A DNA stretch of 64,000 nucleotides from Adhaeribacter arboris (GTDB lineage Bacteria > Bacteroidota > Bacteroidia > Cytophagales > Hymenobacteraceae), in contig NZ_PYFT01000002.1 in the NCBI RefSeq assembly GCF_003023845.1, forward strand, positions 124,001 to 188,000. Reading direction: 5' to 3'. Numbering within the stretch: the stretch's first letter is position 1; each line of letters starts with the position of its first letter. Position numbers and translations under genes: made by a program. Below, piece after piece: positions 9,854 through 19,273 of the stretch. A model generated the notes under the pieces. The model did not search any database and was not told the DNA's origin. It saw nothing but the letters and a program-made list of their open reading frames with translations.

Positions 9854-10672
9854 TCAATCCGGAAGCGTTTGGGTAGTTAGATGAGCGCCGGTAAAACGTT
9901 TAACTTCCTTGGAGAAATGCGCAAAATCATAATACCCGAAATCATAGGGAGAGAAAGAGTGTTTATTTTTTTTATAAACGGAGAGTGCCTCCCGACAACG
10001 GGTGACTAAAAAGAAATCTTTGGGATTGGTGCCAATGGCTTTTTGGAAGTATCGGTAAAAGGTTTTTTCGGACACGTGCAGCTGACCAGCCAGCTCCTGC
10101 AACTTCGCTTCCATGCTGGATTGGGAAAACAAGGCAATAGCCTTTTGGATGGTAGCCACGTAAAATTGATTTGGAAAATTCTTCTGCAGTTTGGCGAGGA
10201 AAAGGTCTTCTAAGAAAAGGGCTTTGTCATTTAACGTGGGTAATCCTTTCACCTTCTGGATAACATCTGAGCCCAAGAGATCATGGGCATTAATCACACT
10301 AGTGCCAATGGTAGCTTGGCTATAACCAAAGATAGCTTCAAAACCCATGGGTAGAAATTTAATGGTGAAAATATTATCAGTGGGAAAATTCTTGCGTTCC
10401 AAAGTGGTACTGCGTAGTACTAAGATGTCAGCGGCCTGATCCACTTTTACTAAGCTACTATCATTGAGCAATTGATAAGGAGCTCCCAGGTTCAGCCAGA
10501 TGGTAGGGGTGAAGCTAGGGAACAGTTTGACACTAAACCGCTCTTCCTGAATGTAGTGATGAGTGGCTTCTAAGGAAGTTTCGGAGAAAAATTCAATATA
10601 ATCCATCAACTCCGGACAAGGTGTGCGGAACAAATAAAGCTTTCGGATGTCATCAAATATCTCCGTCATCAA
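9854..10672 (-). CDS. AraC-family transcriptional regulator
   Basis: A 272-residue protein. The N-terminal two-thirds is a sensing domain of the type seen in DUF6597-containing AraC regulators (core segments such as P-T-I-W-L-N-L-G and L-P-M-G-F-E-A-I-F-G). The C-terminal region (about 180-272) is an AraC HTH with L-A-G-Q-L-H-V-S-E-K-T-F-Y-R-Y-F-Q-K in the first helix-turn-helix and G-Y-Y-D-F-A-H-F-S-K-E-V-K-R-F-T-G in the second. The start could be either of two consecutive Met codons. The gene is immediately upstream of the exported hydrolase at 8355-9788 and probably controls it; that is inferred from position only. Confidence 0.8.
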   Translation of the reverse strand: MMTEIFDDIRKLYLFRTPCPELMDYIEFFSETSLEATHHYIQEERFSVKLFPSFTPTIWLNLGAPYQLLNDSSLVKVDQAADILVLRSTTLERKNFPTDNIFTIKFLPMGFEAIFGYSQATIGTSVINAHDLLGSDVIQKVKGLPTLNDKALFLEDLFLAKLQKNFPNQFYVATIQKAIALFSQSSMEAKLQELAGQLHVSEKTFYRYFQKAIGTNPKDFFLVTRCREALSVYKKNKHSFSPYDFGYYDFAHFSKEVKRFTGAHLTTQTLPD

Positions 10673-11023
10673 TAAGTCGAGGGTAGGGCTTGCCTCCGGT
10701 TAATATACTTAACATCTGGTTATATTAAGAAGATCTTAGAAAAAGTTAGTTGTCTAGTAAAAGTACCAGAAAAAGCGATCCAGACAAACCCGTCTAGGAA
10801 CATTTATATTGTTCAATGGGGAAGCTACCACGTACGAGGTATTGGCGAAGAGGGGAAAATTAGAAAACTTCAGCCATGCCGCAGAGCCAAGTAGAATGAC
10901 AAAGGTTGAGGCTTGCACTTTTGCCCCTTTTTTCTTCGTTTGTACGGTTTGTGACAATGCCCGCTAACACTTTTGCGCTCGGAGTGGTTGCCAACTGAGA
11001 TATATAATTATTTTCGGGAAAAG
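10673..11023. other. Intergenic region with a doubtful 67-residue frame
   Basis: Spacer between the AraC gene and the SRPBCC gene, both on the minus strand. A minus-strand frame at 10754-10957 could encode 67 residues with a weakly hydrophobic centre. It has no domain, no clear start signal and no context, so I do not call it a gene. Confidence 0.35.
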
Positions 11024-11056
11024 AAGATTGCCGGCGATGAACTCGCCGGCAATCTT
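11024..11056 (-). terminator. Rho-independent terminator of the SRPBCC gene
   Basis: Perfect 14-bp stem (AAGATTGCCGGCGA / TCGCCGGCAATCTT) around a 5-base loop. On the minus strand the stem is followed by CTTTTCC. It lies 24 bases beyond the stop of the gene ending at 11080. Confidence 0.8.
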
Positions 11057-11079
11057 GCTTAGGGGATGGTGGAGGTAGG

Positions 11080-11475
11080 TTATTTTTCGAGTATATCTTT
11101 CAACTGGATCAGTTCCTCGTTAACTAGTTCCATTCCCTTTTCAAAATCGGCACTGGGCATTGGGTCCGGTTTGGTAAAAGTGATGAGGAAATGAGCGCCT
11201 TCATGGCCGACCACTACCCGGCAGGGAACGAGCCAATGCCCTTCAGCCGGATCAAGAAACTCATGATCGAGGATTCCCAGCGCTTGATTAGCGTTCATCC
11301 TCACTTTAGACACTCCTCTGGGGCCAGCCAGGAACCAATAGCCATTTTCCCCTTTTTGAGCATCTTGGACATTATGAATGGCCCATTGCGGCCATTGGGA
11401 GAGGTCGCTGACATAGTTCCAAACCTGGTCTGGATTGGCTTTAATGTTGATGGTTTTGGTTAAGGTAAATTCCAT
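11080..11475 (-). CDS. SRPBCC family (polyketide cyclase/START-like) protein
   Basis: A 131-residue cytoplasmic protein. The opening F-T-L-T-K-T-I-N-I-K-A-N-P-D-Q-V-W-N-Y-V-S-D-L-S-Q-W-P-Q-W is the typical first strand and helix of SRPBCC/Bet v1-fold proteins, which bind hydrophobic small molecules in a deep cavity. Length is normal for stand-alone members. The start ATG at 11475 is unambiguous and a strong terminator follows. No catalytic function can be assigned, and the neighbours give no pathway clue. Confidence 0.8.
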   Translation of the reverse strand: MEFTLTKTINIKANPDQVWNYVSDLSQWPQWAIHNVQDAQKGENGYWFLAGPRGVSKVRMNANQALGILDHEFLDPAEGHWLVPCRVVVGHEGAHFLITFTKPDPMPSADFEKGMELVNEELIQLKDILEK

Positions 11476-11668
11476 GGTCGTTTGAACGTTAGTGCTGCCT
11501 ATTCCTCACAGGAATAACACAACGGTTAGTAAATGTTTGCTGGGGCTAAATTCAACCTTTCTCCTGTGCCGTAATTGTAAAAAATCGTTTTATGGCAGGG
11601 AGATTTGGGAAGATAATTGCTGGTTAAATGGCCGATAAAGCGGGGTTTGTTGGTCCAGCCTAAACCAG

Positions 11669-14044
11669 CTACTCTACCACAAGCTTAAGGTGCTGGACGC
11701 TTGTAGCTGCCCTCAGCCGAGCTAGGTACACCCCTTTGGGATACGGAGCCGCTTGCCATTCTACTTGCACTTTTTCACCGGCCTTGGCTTTGCCGCTGGG
11801 CAACTGGCTCACCAACTTACCCGATAAATCATAAATCGCTAAAGTATAGTCTTGATCCTGCTCGAAAGTAAATTCCAAAGTAGTCTTCTCCGCGAAAGGA
11901 TTGGGGTAGTTCTTAAACACGGGGGCATGGGTTTCTTCCATCGCTACTTCTGCTCCCGGTAGGCTCAAGCGAGCTACAGCAGCTTTGCTGATCTGGATAG
12001 TAATAAAACCCACAATGGCGGTAGCCGGATCGGCAGCATCGGTGGTACTCGTCAGGTTGTTATCATAGATTACCTGATTGCCTTTATCTTTGTTCCAGAT
12101 TTTGATGCGAAACTTATCCGGACGGCCATCGATAAGAGAAACTAAGAAACCGTAATTACCCTGACCGTTGAGCTTGCCTTTACCCGTATAGCGCGCTTTG
12201 GTGCCCGCGACCGTTAAAGTCTCGTAGCTGGTACTGGCAAAAGCCATTTTTACTTTACCAGCTTGAAAGGCGAACAAGGTGCTGCCTTCGGGTAGGCTGG
12301 TGCCTTTTTTGTAGCGGGCATACAAGCCAAACACGGCGGACCCGGTGAGCTTGAAATCGGCTTTATAGGCTTGTTTGGGCGAAGCAAACCCCCCGGCCCC
12401 GGTAATCGCCCCCGACTCGTACACAACCACGTATTCGTAAGTAGTTGAAGTAGCTTGACCGCAGGCGTCGGTGACGGTAAGAATAGGAGAATAGGTACCG
12501 GCTTTGGTATATTTATGGTTGCCGCTGATGGTGCTATTATTAAGAGCAGCGGGGGAAGTACTGCCATCGCCCCAGTTCCAGGTGGCGCTATTAACGGTGC
12601 TGCCCGAGAAAGGAACACTTACGTTAAAGCTGGTATTTACCGCTACTGGTGCGGTAGGAGCGGTAAACGCCCCTAAAACAAGAGAAGATTTCACCGTTAA
12701 GGTAGCACTCTCGGAAGTGAGCGAGGTATTCTTGTTGGTCAGTATAACCGAGTAAGCGCCTTCATCTTCCGGACTTACCGCCTCTATCGAGTAAGTAGGG
12801 CTGATAGCACCATCAAGGTTAACCCCGTCCTTTTGCCATTGGTACTTCAAATTAATCCCGATAGCTTCTACCCGGAAGGTAGCCTTTTCGCCGCTGCACA
12901 AAGTAGTAGTCTGGGGTTGGGAAGTGATACTGGGGGTGCAGGTAGCCTCTACTTCGGCTAGACTGTTGCAGTTGGCGGCATTGTTGGAAAGGTAAACATT
13001 ACCTTTAGCCGCCTGGATCACAGACTGCAACAGACAACACTGGGAGAGTTGGGGATTTCCTGAAATAGTAAGAGAGCTAATGGAGTTAAGTTTTTCCAGG
13101 CCGGTTAAGTTGTTCAATCTGCCGTTACTATAAATGGTGAAATTTCCTACGGAAGTCAGGTTTTTTAATCCGGCTAAAGAGGTTAAATTAGCGTCACTCC
13201 AGATTTCAAGGGCTCCACCCACGGTAGTAAGGTTTTCTAACCCGGCTAAACTGGTTAAATTAGCATTATTTAAGATTTGCAAGCTTCCGCGTTCACCCAG
13301 GGAAGTTAATTTTTCCAGGCCAGTGAGGCTATTTAATTGCGTGTTGTAACGAATGCTAATCAGTTCTACCACGGAAGTCAGGTTTTCCAATCCCGCTAAG
13401 CTCGTCAAAGCATAATAATTATTATTAAGGTCGAGCCTTTTTAAGGAAGTCAGCTTTTCGAGTCCCGCTAAGTTAGTAAGGTAACTAAAACTAATATTCA
13501 GCTCGCCGAGGGAGCTCAGGTTTTCCAGTCCCGCGAGAGTAGTTAAATGGGTATTGGCATTTAATTCTAATCTTCCTCCCACGGAGACTAGATTCTTCAG
13601 CCCTTTTAGGTCTTCTAATTGCTCGTGATAACGAATAATAAGATCCTTCTCGATGGTGGTCAGATTCTCCAGCCCGGTTAAGCTACTTAAAGCAGTATTG
13701 CCAATATAGAGGGAACCTACTTTCTTTAAACTGGCCAGCGAATGCAGATTAGAAATTGTATTGGTATACCCCGTAATGCTGAGGTCACCCGTCACTTCGG
13801 AATAGTTGAAAGCATCTACTTCGGCTTGGCTCGTGAGGCTAATATCCCCCTCGTACGTTTGCGCTTGCAGCAGACCCGGATACAGCAACAAGCTAACCAG
13901 TAAGTAATAATAGAACTTGAACCAGCCTGTTGGCCACCACTTGGAAGTATTTGCCGGCGGAGTAGTTTTGTCTTGCGGAAAGGGGAATGGTAAAGACATT
14001 TTCATTAGCTTGTGAAGTTTAAGGATGGAAAAAAGGAACCTCAC
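11669..14044 (-). CDS. Exported leucine-rich-repeat / Ig / PKD protein with T9SS sorting domain
   Basis: A 791-residue protein. A hydrophobic segment with cleavage after L-L-Q-A-Q lies at about residue 60; Met14 or Met16 is a possible later start, shortening an otherwise long leader. Residues about 65-345 are leucine-rich repeats of about 24 residues built on N-L-T-S-L-A-G-L-E-x-L-T-S, similar to receptor L-domain repeats. An Ig-like domain follows (about 365-450, C-S-G-E-K-A-T-F...Y-Q-W-Q-K-D-G), then a PKD domain (about 455-545, W-N-W-G-D-G-S). The C-terminus has Y-P-N-P-F-A-E-K-T and the final beta-sandwich of a T9SS type A sorting domain. It is probably a surface-attached or secreted binding protein. 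It lies 95 bases downstream of the hybrid regulator gene on the same strand. Confidence 0.8.
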   Translation of the reverse strand: MRFLFSILKLHKLMKMSLPFPFPQDKTTPPANTSKWWPTGWFKFYYYLLVSLLLYPGLLQAQTYEGDISLTSQAEVDAFNYSEVTGDLSITGYTNTISNLHSLASLKKVGSLYIGNTALSSLTGLENLTTIEKDLIIRYHEQLEDLKGLKNLVSVGGRLELNANTHLTTLAGLENLSSLGELNISFSYLTNLAGLEKLTSLKRLDLNNNYYALTSLAGLENLTSVVELISIRYNTQLNSLTGLEKLTSLGERGSLQILNNANLTSLAGLENLTTVGGALEIWSDANLTSLAGLKNLTSVGNFTIYSNGRLNNLTGLEKLNSISSLTISGNPQLSQCCLLQSVIQAAKGNVYLSNNAANCNSLAEVEATCTPSITSQPQTTTLCSGEKATFRVEAIGINLKYQWQKDGVNLDGAISPTYSIEAVSPEDEGAYSVILTNKNTSLTSESATLTVKSSLVLGAFTAPTAPVAVNTSFNVSVPFSGSTVNSATWNWGDGSTSPAALNNSTISGNHKYTKAGTYSPILTVTDACGQATSTTYEYVVVYESGAITGAGGFASPKQAYKADFKLTGSAVFGLYARYKKGTSLPEGSTLFAFQAGKVKMAFASTSYETLTVAGTKARYTGKGKLNGQGNYGFLVSLIDGRPDKFRIKIWNKDKGNQVIYDNNLTSTTDAADPATAIVGFITIQISKAAVARLSLPGAEVAMEETHAPVFKNYPNPFAEKTTLEFTFEQDQDYTLAIYDLSGKLVSQLPSGKAKAGEKVQVEWQAAPYPKGVYLARLRAATSVQHLKLVVE

Positions 14045-14139
14045 AAAGGTTGCAGCAAAGGCAGAAAAAGGCAGTAACCCACGTTACCAATGTGGTAAAT
14101 GAGGTTACCTGGAGTAGATTTTATTACTTTTTTAGTTAA

Positions 14140-17100
14140 TTATTCGCTTTGGCGGGCAAATTCCCTGGGGCTCATCTGGTACACCTCCCGGAAACATTTG
14201 GCAAAATAAGGCGGACTGTCGAAGCCTACGCGGTAAGCGGTTTCGGAGCTGTTCAGTCCTTCCAGTAAGAAAAAGGTGGCCCGCTTGAGGCGGTAATTAC
14301 GGATAATATCACCGGCCGGTAAGCCCACCAGTGCTTTGAGCTTACGATGTAAATGCACCCGACTCACGTTCAGCTCTTCGGCTAATTGTTCTACTCCGAA
14401 AGAAGTATCATCCAGTCTTGCTTCTACCACCTGGTAGAGTTTTTCCAGAAAAGGATCTAAGGGAGTGGGTGGAGGAGAAGTAGTCGGCGTATTGGCGGGA
14501 CGAACTAACTCTTGTTGCAGGTACTGCTGGTAACGGCGCTGGCGCTGGAGCAAATTATGGAGGCGCAAATTTAGTTCCGGCACGTGGAAGGGCTTGGTCA
14601 GGTAATCGTCAGCCCCCCGGGTAAGCCCTTCCAGGCGGCTGTCCATAGCCGCTTTCGCCGTTAGCAAGATGACCGGAATGTGACTGGTGCGTTCATCGGT
14701 TTTGAGTTGGTGGCAGAAAGTGTAGCCATCCATCACCGGCATCATCACGTCACTAATCACCGCGTCCGGTAATTCGGCCAAGGCTTGCTCCAGTCCTTCG
14801 GCCCCGTTGGTCGCCCGACTAACTTGGTAGTGGGAAGGCAGACTATCTTGAATAAAATCAGCTAGCTCCGGATTGTCTTCTACCAGTAAAATCAGCGGCA
14901 CCTCTTTCATACCATTCTGGATCGGGACGGATTGCTCGTTGCTGGATAGGGAGGCGACCTCTACCAGGTTGGATACTGGTTCCGTGGCCGGTTGCAGGGG
15001 CAGCCATACCCGGAACGTTGTTCCTTTTCCAAGCTCACTTTCTACGGTGATTTGTCCGCCCTGAAGTTCCACTAGTTCTTTCACCAGGGATAAACCAATC
15101 CCCGTTCCGTTAGAGGAACTACCCGCTTTATCGCCATTCACCTGGAAAAACCGATCAAAAATATACGGGAGTTTTTCTGGGGGTATGCCCAGGCCGGTAT
15201 CGGTTACGGTTAAAAGTACTTTATCTATCACTTGTAGCGAAACGGTTATTTGTCCTCCTGCTGACGTAAACTTTAAGGCATTAGCTACTAAGTTCGAGAG
15301 AATGCGTTCTAGTTTACCGGCGTCGAACCAGTAATCCCCGGATAGGTCACTTTGGTAAGTTAATGGAATTGATTTATCAGCGGCTTCTTGCTGAAATAAT
15401 TGCAGGGTTTGCGCCACCAAGTCCGTAAGATTACCCCGCAACTCCTGGACGGGGAGCATTTGCGCTTCTAATTTAGAAAAGTCTAGTAACTGATTAATTA
15501 ATCCCAGCAACTGCTGGGCGTTTCGCTGGATCAGCCCCAACCGTTTGCGGTAAGGCGTACTTGCTAACTCGTGTATTAGCCCTTCTAGGGGCGAGAGGAT
15601 TAGCGTTAAGGGGGTGCGGAAATCGTGGGTGATGTTGGTGAGAAAGCGGGATTTCAGCTCATCGAGCTCCCGTAACTGCCGGGCCTCCTGTTGTCTTAAC
15701 ACCACCGTCTGTTGTAAGCGTAAGCGGTTAACATACAATCGAGTCCCATACCAAATCATGCCGCTCAACAAAAATCCATAGAGGAGATAAGCCCACCAGG
15801 AGCGCCACCAAGGCGGCGTGATAATAATGGTTAGTTGGCGCACGTACGGGCTCCAATGTCCGGAAGTATTGGAAGCATTTATCCGCAGCGTATACTCCCC
15901 CGGGGGTAAAGCCGTATAAACAGCTTGGGGTTGCTGGCTTTTCACCCACTTATCATCAACGCCTACTAATTGGTAACGATACTGGTTCTTACCGGGACGA
16001 TTATATTGCAAGGCCGCAAAACTAGCCGTGATAAAATTCTGATTGTAGGGTAAAATCAACTCCTTTACCGTGTGTATAGGCTGGGTAAGCAGCGAATCTT
16101 TCCTGGTTTCCACTACCCGGTTATTAATTTGTAACTCGGTTAGTTCTACTTGAGGTTTAAACAAATCATCCTGGAGCCGGGTGGGTTGGAAAACGGTAAA
16201 TCCTTCTACCCCGGCCATGATCATCTGACCGGTAGTGGGTAACTGCAGGTAGTGGAACCGATTAAATTCATTGGCCAGTAATCCATCTTCGGTGGTATAG
16301 ACCTGCGTTTGGAAAGTTTTCCGGTTCATCCGGCACAGCCCCTTATTGGTGCCCATCCACAGATAGCCTTGCTCATCCGGTAAGGCGGAATAAATGACGT
16401 TATTAGGTAAACCCTGTTGCTCAGTGATCCGTTGGCATTGACCCGTGCGTTTATCGAAGGCACACAAACCACTGCCAAAGGTGCCGATCCATAATCGGTT
16501 AGAATCACTAGGATCTTTGGATAAACAAAACAAAGCATTATTGCTTAAGCTGTTCCGCTTTTTAGGCTGGTGCGAGTACTGCCGTAACTTTCCTGTTCGT
16601 CGATCGAGTCGAAACAAACCCCGTTCTTGCGTAGCTAACCAGAATGCTTCATTGTCCGCTACCATTTGCACTACAGATTGCGTTCTCTCTAAATTATATT
16701 GGTAAGAAGACATAAGCCATTGGCGTTGCTGGGGATCATACCACCAAAACCGGGTATCATGTAGCACCCACACACGCCCTTGTTCGTCCGTGGATAGGGG
16801 ACTAACCTCCTGCACAAAGGAAACCGGGAAATTTACTTTCTTCGTTTGCCGGGTTTTTAAATTAATGTGATAGAAGGTGGAACTGCCCACATTGAGCCAA
16901 ATTGCCCCCTGCTGATCCAGGGTGGAGCGGAAATGGTAATAATCATTATCTTTGAGATAGGGCCGTACTAAGGTGGCGGGAACCCTCAGGTACTCAACAA
17001 GCAAATCAGTATGAAAGTTAGTTTGGTAGCGGGCCGTTTGAAAACCATCCGAGCGCAAATCATACTTGCGCACCCCCATGCCATTCGTGCCTAACCATAA

Positions 17101-18081
17101 AACATCCGACTGATCAATAAACAGGCTCCGGCAAAATCCCGTTTGTGCCGTGAGGTTGGTCAGGAACTCCGGTCCGCTCTCGTCGGTAAAGCGAAACAAA
17201 CGATCCCGCTGGTTAAAGTAAACGACTCCATGGCGATCCGTAGCAAAACGCACGCCCCAGACTAAATCTCCTTCGTCAGACAATTGGTAGGAGCGGATTT
17301 GTTTGGCTTGGGGATTAAAGCGGATGAAGTAGTTGGCGGAACCAATCAGGATCTCCCCGTTGGGCCGCAGGTAAAGGGCATGCAGGTCTAGCTCCGGTAG
17401 CGCCAATGGCGTTTCTGATGCTAGTCGATAATGAGCGAATTGCTCTGTTTTTTCTTCGTATTGGTCGAGGCCAGCATCGGTAGCTAGCCAGATATTACCG
17501 CTTATATCCTCGACGATACTTCGGATGCGGTTACTCCCGATAGAATGGGGCTGGTCAGCTTGGTGGCGGAACCAACGTACTTGACCGGTTTGGAGGTTAA
17601 AACAAAGCAAACCTTGGCCATCAAACCCCAGCCACAAACGATTCTGCCGGTCGGGATAACAGTGTTGAATATGAATTCTAGTCCGGTTCTGCCCGGGAAA
17701 AATTTGCTCAGAAAAGTTTTGAAAGGTCTCTGATCGAGGATTAAACCGCACAACTTGGCCCAGTTCGGAAGTAATCCAAATATATCCCTGGGGATCGAGT
17801 TGTAAAGATTGAAGATCGGAAAAAGATAAAGCGGAGGGGACATTGGACTCCGGACGGAAAACTTTAAACCGATTCCCATCGTAGCGGCACAGACCGTCGC
17901 GAGTGGCCATCCAGATAAAACCTTGTTGATCCTGCACAATACCCGGCACAAAGCCTTGGGGTAAGCCTTGCCGGTCGGTAATTAGTTCGGGCGGCGGCAG
18001 GTCACTCTGCTGCCCGCGGGCAGATAACCAAAAAAGGTTTACCACCAGTACGAGCAGTAACCATTTCCACATCGGGTACAT
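14140..18081 (-). CDS. Hybrid two-component sensor kinase / response regulator with AraC output (HTCS)
   Basis: A 1313-residue one-protein signalling system. Domains in order: signal peptide (1-23); two-bladed-set Reg_prop beta-propeller sensor (about 30-650; repeated G-x-I-W-L-A-T/G-T-x-x-G-L); Y_Y_Y domain (about 670-755); one membrane span (about 760-785); HisKA with phospho-acceptor His in T-H-D-F-R-T-P-L (about 817); HATPase with N-box N-L-V-A-N-A-L-K-F and G-box G-T-G-I-G-L-S (about 995); receiver with phospho-Asp in S-D-V-M-M-P-V-M-D-G (about 1110) and K-P-F; AraC HTH (about 1230-1310). All key residues are present. In Bacteroidota these regulators sense periplasmic ligands, often glycans, and activate neighbouring uptake or surface genes. 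The same-strand LRR/T9SS gene just downstream is the obvious candidate target, by inference. Confidence 0.93.
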   Translation of the reverse strand: MYPMWKWLLLVLVVNLFWLSARGQQSDLPPPELITDRQGLPQGFVPGIVQDQQGFIWMATRDGLCRYDGNRFKVFRPESNVPSALSFSDLQSLQLDPQGYIWITSELGQVVRFNPRSETFQNFSEQIFPGQNRTRIHIQHCYPDRQNRLWLGFDGQGLLCFNLQTGQVRWFRHQADQPHSIGSNRIRSIVEDISGNIWLATDAGLDQYEEKTEQFAHYRLASETPLALPELDLHALYLRPNGEILIGSANYFIRFNPQAKQIRSYQLSDEGDLVWGVRFATDRHGVVYFNQRDRLFRFTDESGPEFLTNLTAQTGFCRSLFIDQSDVLWLGTNGMGVRKYDLRSDGFQTARYQTNFHTDLLVEYLRVPATLVRPYLKDNDYYHFRSTLDQQGAIWLNVGSSTFYHINLKTRQTKKVNFPVSFVQEVSPLSTDEQGRVWVLHDTRFWWYDPQQRQWLMSSYQYNLERTQSVVQMVADNEAFWLATQERGLFRLDRRTGKLRQYSHQPKKRNSLSNNALFCLSKDPSDSNRLWIGTFGSGLCAFDKRTGQCQRITEQQGLPNNVIYSALPDEQGYLWMGTNKGLCRMNRKTFQTQVYTTEDGLLANEFNRFHYLQLPTTGQMIMAGVEGFTVFQPTRLQDDLFKPQVELTELQINNRVVETRKDSLLTQPIHTVKELILPYNQNFITASFAALQYNRPGKNQYRYQLVGVDDKWVKSQQPQAVYTALPPGEYTLRINASNTSGHWSPYVRQLTIIITPPWWRSWWAYLLYGFLLSGMIWYGTRLYVNRLRLQQTVVLRQQEARQLRELDELKSRFLTNITHDFRTPLTLILSPLEGLIHELASTPYRKRLGLIQRNAQQLLGLINQLLDFSKLEAQMLPVQELRGNLTDLVAQTLQLFQQEAADKSIPLTYQSDLSGDYWFDAGKLERILSNLVANALKFTSAGGQITVSLQVIDKVLLTVTDTGLGIPPEKLPYIFDRFFQVNGDKAGSSSNGTGIGLSLVKELVELQGGQITVESELGKGTTFRVWLPLQPATEPVSNLVEVASLSSNEQSVPIQNGMKEVPLILLVEDNPELADFIQDSLPSHYQVSRATNGAEGLEQALAELPDAVISDVMMPVMDGYTFCHQLKTDERTSHIPVILLTAKAAMDSRLEGLTRGADDYLTKPFHVPELNLRLHNLLQRQRRYQQYLQQELVRPANTPTTSPPPTPLDPFLEKLYQVVEARLDDTSFGVEQLAEELNVSRVHLHRKLKALVGLPAGDIIRNYRLKRATFFLLEGLNSSETAYRVGFDSPPYFAKCFREVYQMSPREFARQSE

Positions 18082-18188
18082 ATTCTAGTAACTTGCCTGA
18101 ACCTCTAAGTAGACGAATAAGTTATGCTTGAAATAACAAAAAAGCAAATAGAATTAAACCAGATACCTTATTGAAATTTAATTGTATA

Positions 18189-18542
18189 ATGAAAAAGTTA
18201 ATAAATCAAGTAGGATTTATCGTGCTATTATCAATGAGCTTATTTAGCTGTAATACTCATTCTTCTCAAAAAGCGGGATCATTGGTTCAGCCACCACTAT
18301 TAGAAGGTACTTTAAAGTCTGCTACGGGAGAGGAACTGCGTTATAGTTTTAACAACGTGATTCATACGTTGATCATCCAGTACCAGGGAGCAACCAGCAC
18401 CTTAACCGCGCAACCGACTGGTTCCGGAATAAAGTACGCCAATGAAGAGTATGTCTATAGCGAATGGCAGGGGAAATCTACTCTGCAAAAGAACGGTAAA
18501 ATCATCTTTGAAGCCTCAACAAATTCAGGAAAGCAGAAGTAA
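18189..18542 (+). CDS. MliC-like (lysozyme inhibitor family) lipoprotein
   Basis: I start this at the ATG at 18189; an in-frame TTG at 18171 is less likely because the signal peptide M-K-K-L-I-N begins at the ATG. The N-terminus is a lipoprotein signal with a lipobox at L-F-S-C (about residue 21), so the mature protein should be membrane-anchored. The mature domain of about 80 residues follows the MliC pattern: a polar strand, T-L-x-x-Q, then S-G-I-K-Y-A-N-E-E-Y-V-Y, a Trp-Gln-Gly-Lys loop and a final N-G-K-I-I-F strand. MliC proteins inhibit C-type lysozymes. The usual cysteine pair is absent, so inhibition here is a family-based guess. Confidence 0.6.
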   Translation: MKKLINQVGFIVLLSMSLFSCNTHSSQKAGSLVQPPLLEGTLKSATGEELRYSFNNVIHTLIIQYQGATSTLTAQPTGSGIKYANEEYVYSEWQGKSTLQKNGKIIFEASTNSGKQK

Positions 18543-18618
18543 AGTGCTTAATTTTCAAAAATCGAAAAAGCGGCAGGTACTGCAATCAGAAGAATGTCAA
18601 GTTTAAAAATTGGTTGTG

Positions 18619-18773
18619 CTCAACGTTTTTAAGACGGGTCAGCCAAAAAAAATCTTGTAAAACAACCGAATAAGTGAATAAAAAAAGACCTGTTCGCAGC
18701 AGGTCTTTTCTTTCTCTTTTATATCTTAAATGCCTATCTCACAAACTAAACTAAAAAGCTGATTCTTGAGACG
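18619..18773 (+). repeat. Empty copy of a ~155-bp dispersed intergenic unit
   Basis: In order, this copy has a CAACGTTTTTAAGACGGGTCA element (from 18620), a TCTTGTAAAACAACCGAATAAG segment, a hairpin (18683-18709) and a 40-bp block with inverted ends, CTATCTCA...TTGAGACG (18734-18773). The same order and spacing occur at 26.0/27.8 kb, 53.5-53.8 kb and 61.2/63.1 kb, but there an IS1182-like element or its deletion derivative is inserted just after the position of AACC. From that junction to the 40-bp block is 70 bases here and 70, 69 and 70 in the other copies. This is the only copy in the window without an insertion. Confidence 0.75.
18683..18709 (+). terminator. Hairpin terminator inside the dispersed unit
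   Basis: A 10-bp stem AAAAGACCTG / CAGGTCTTTT with a 7-base loop, followed by CTTTCTCTTTT. It is part of the repeat unit at 18619-18773 and probably ends transcripts from the MliC-like gene. Confidence 0.65.
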
Positions 18774-19273
18774 GGTGGAAGAGATACCAGTCCGGCCATG
18801 GTTAAACTGCTACAACCAAAGCAAGGCGTTGAATCAAGTAATTTAGCGGATCCATACTACTGCGACCGGCTGCTCCCTAGCCAGGTTAGCTCCACTTATT
18901 TCCAAGGGAAAGAAAGCCAAAATAGGGAATTTAATTTTACTCGCTATTTCCTTGCTTTTTCCCGGCAGTTCCCTTACTTTTCCCTAAATAGCACGTTCCC
19001 AATAATTTCCCGCTATTTCTTGCTTTTTGTAGACTTTCCTTAATCCCAATTCGCGTCCGTTAACTTATACCTTTATTTTCCTGCCTACTGTATTTCAGCA
19101 GAGTAGAAACGCTTCCGTGCTTCTCATTGGGAAAGGTAGTTTTTATGATAAAAGATAAAAATTCCCCGTTTTATTTCTCTCCTACTTACCCGCTTCTGGC
19201 GGAAGACAGAGAGAAAGTAAAAAATTAAAGAACTTACTCCCTGCGTAAAAATTTAACCCTAACTGCGATAATC
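18774..19273. other. Intergenic region with a degenerate internal repeat
   Basis: About 500 bases without a supported gene. Two imperfect copies of a CGCTATTTCYTTGCTTTTT motif occur at about 18941-18960 and 19011-19029. The open frame at 18798-19043 has no protein-like features. The segment around 18820-18855 loosely resembles a tRNA 3' half but does not fold into a cloverleaf. Confidence 0.4.

Noticed and set aside
10754-10957. 67-residue minus-strand frame with a hydrophobic centre
   Set aside because: No domain, start signal or context; composition fits chance frame in intergenic DNA.
18798-18860. tRNA-like 3' half (GGCGTTGAATCAAG... GGATCCA)
   Set aside because: No matching acceptor or anticodon arms upstream, and the T-arm lacks the GTTCRA core. 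Not called a tRNA.
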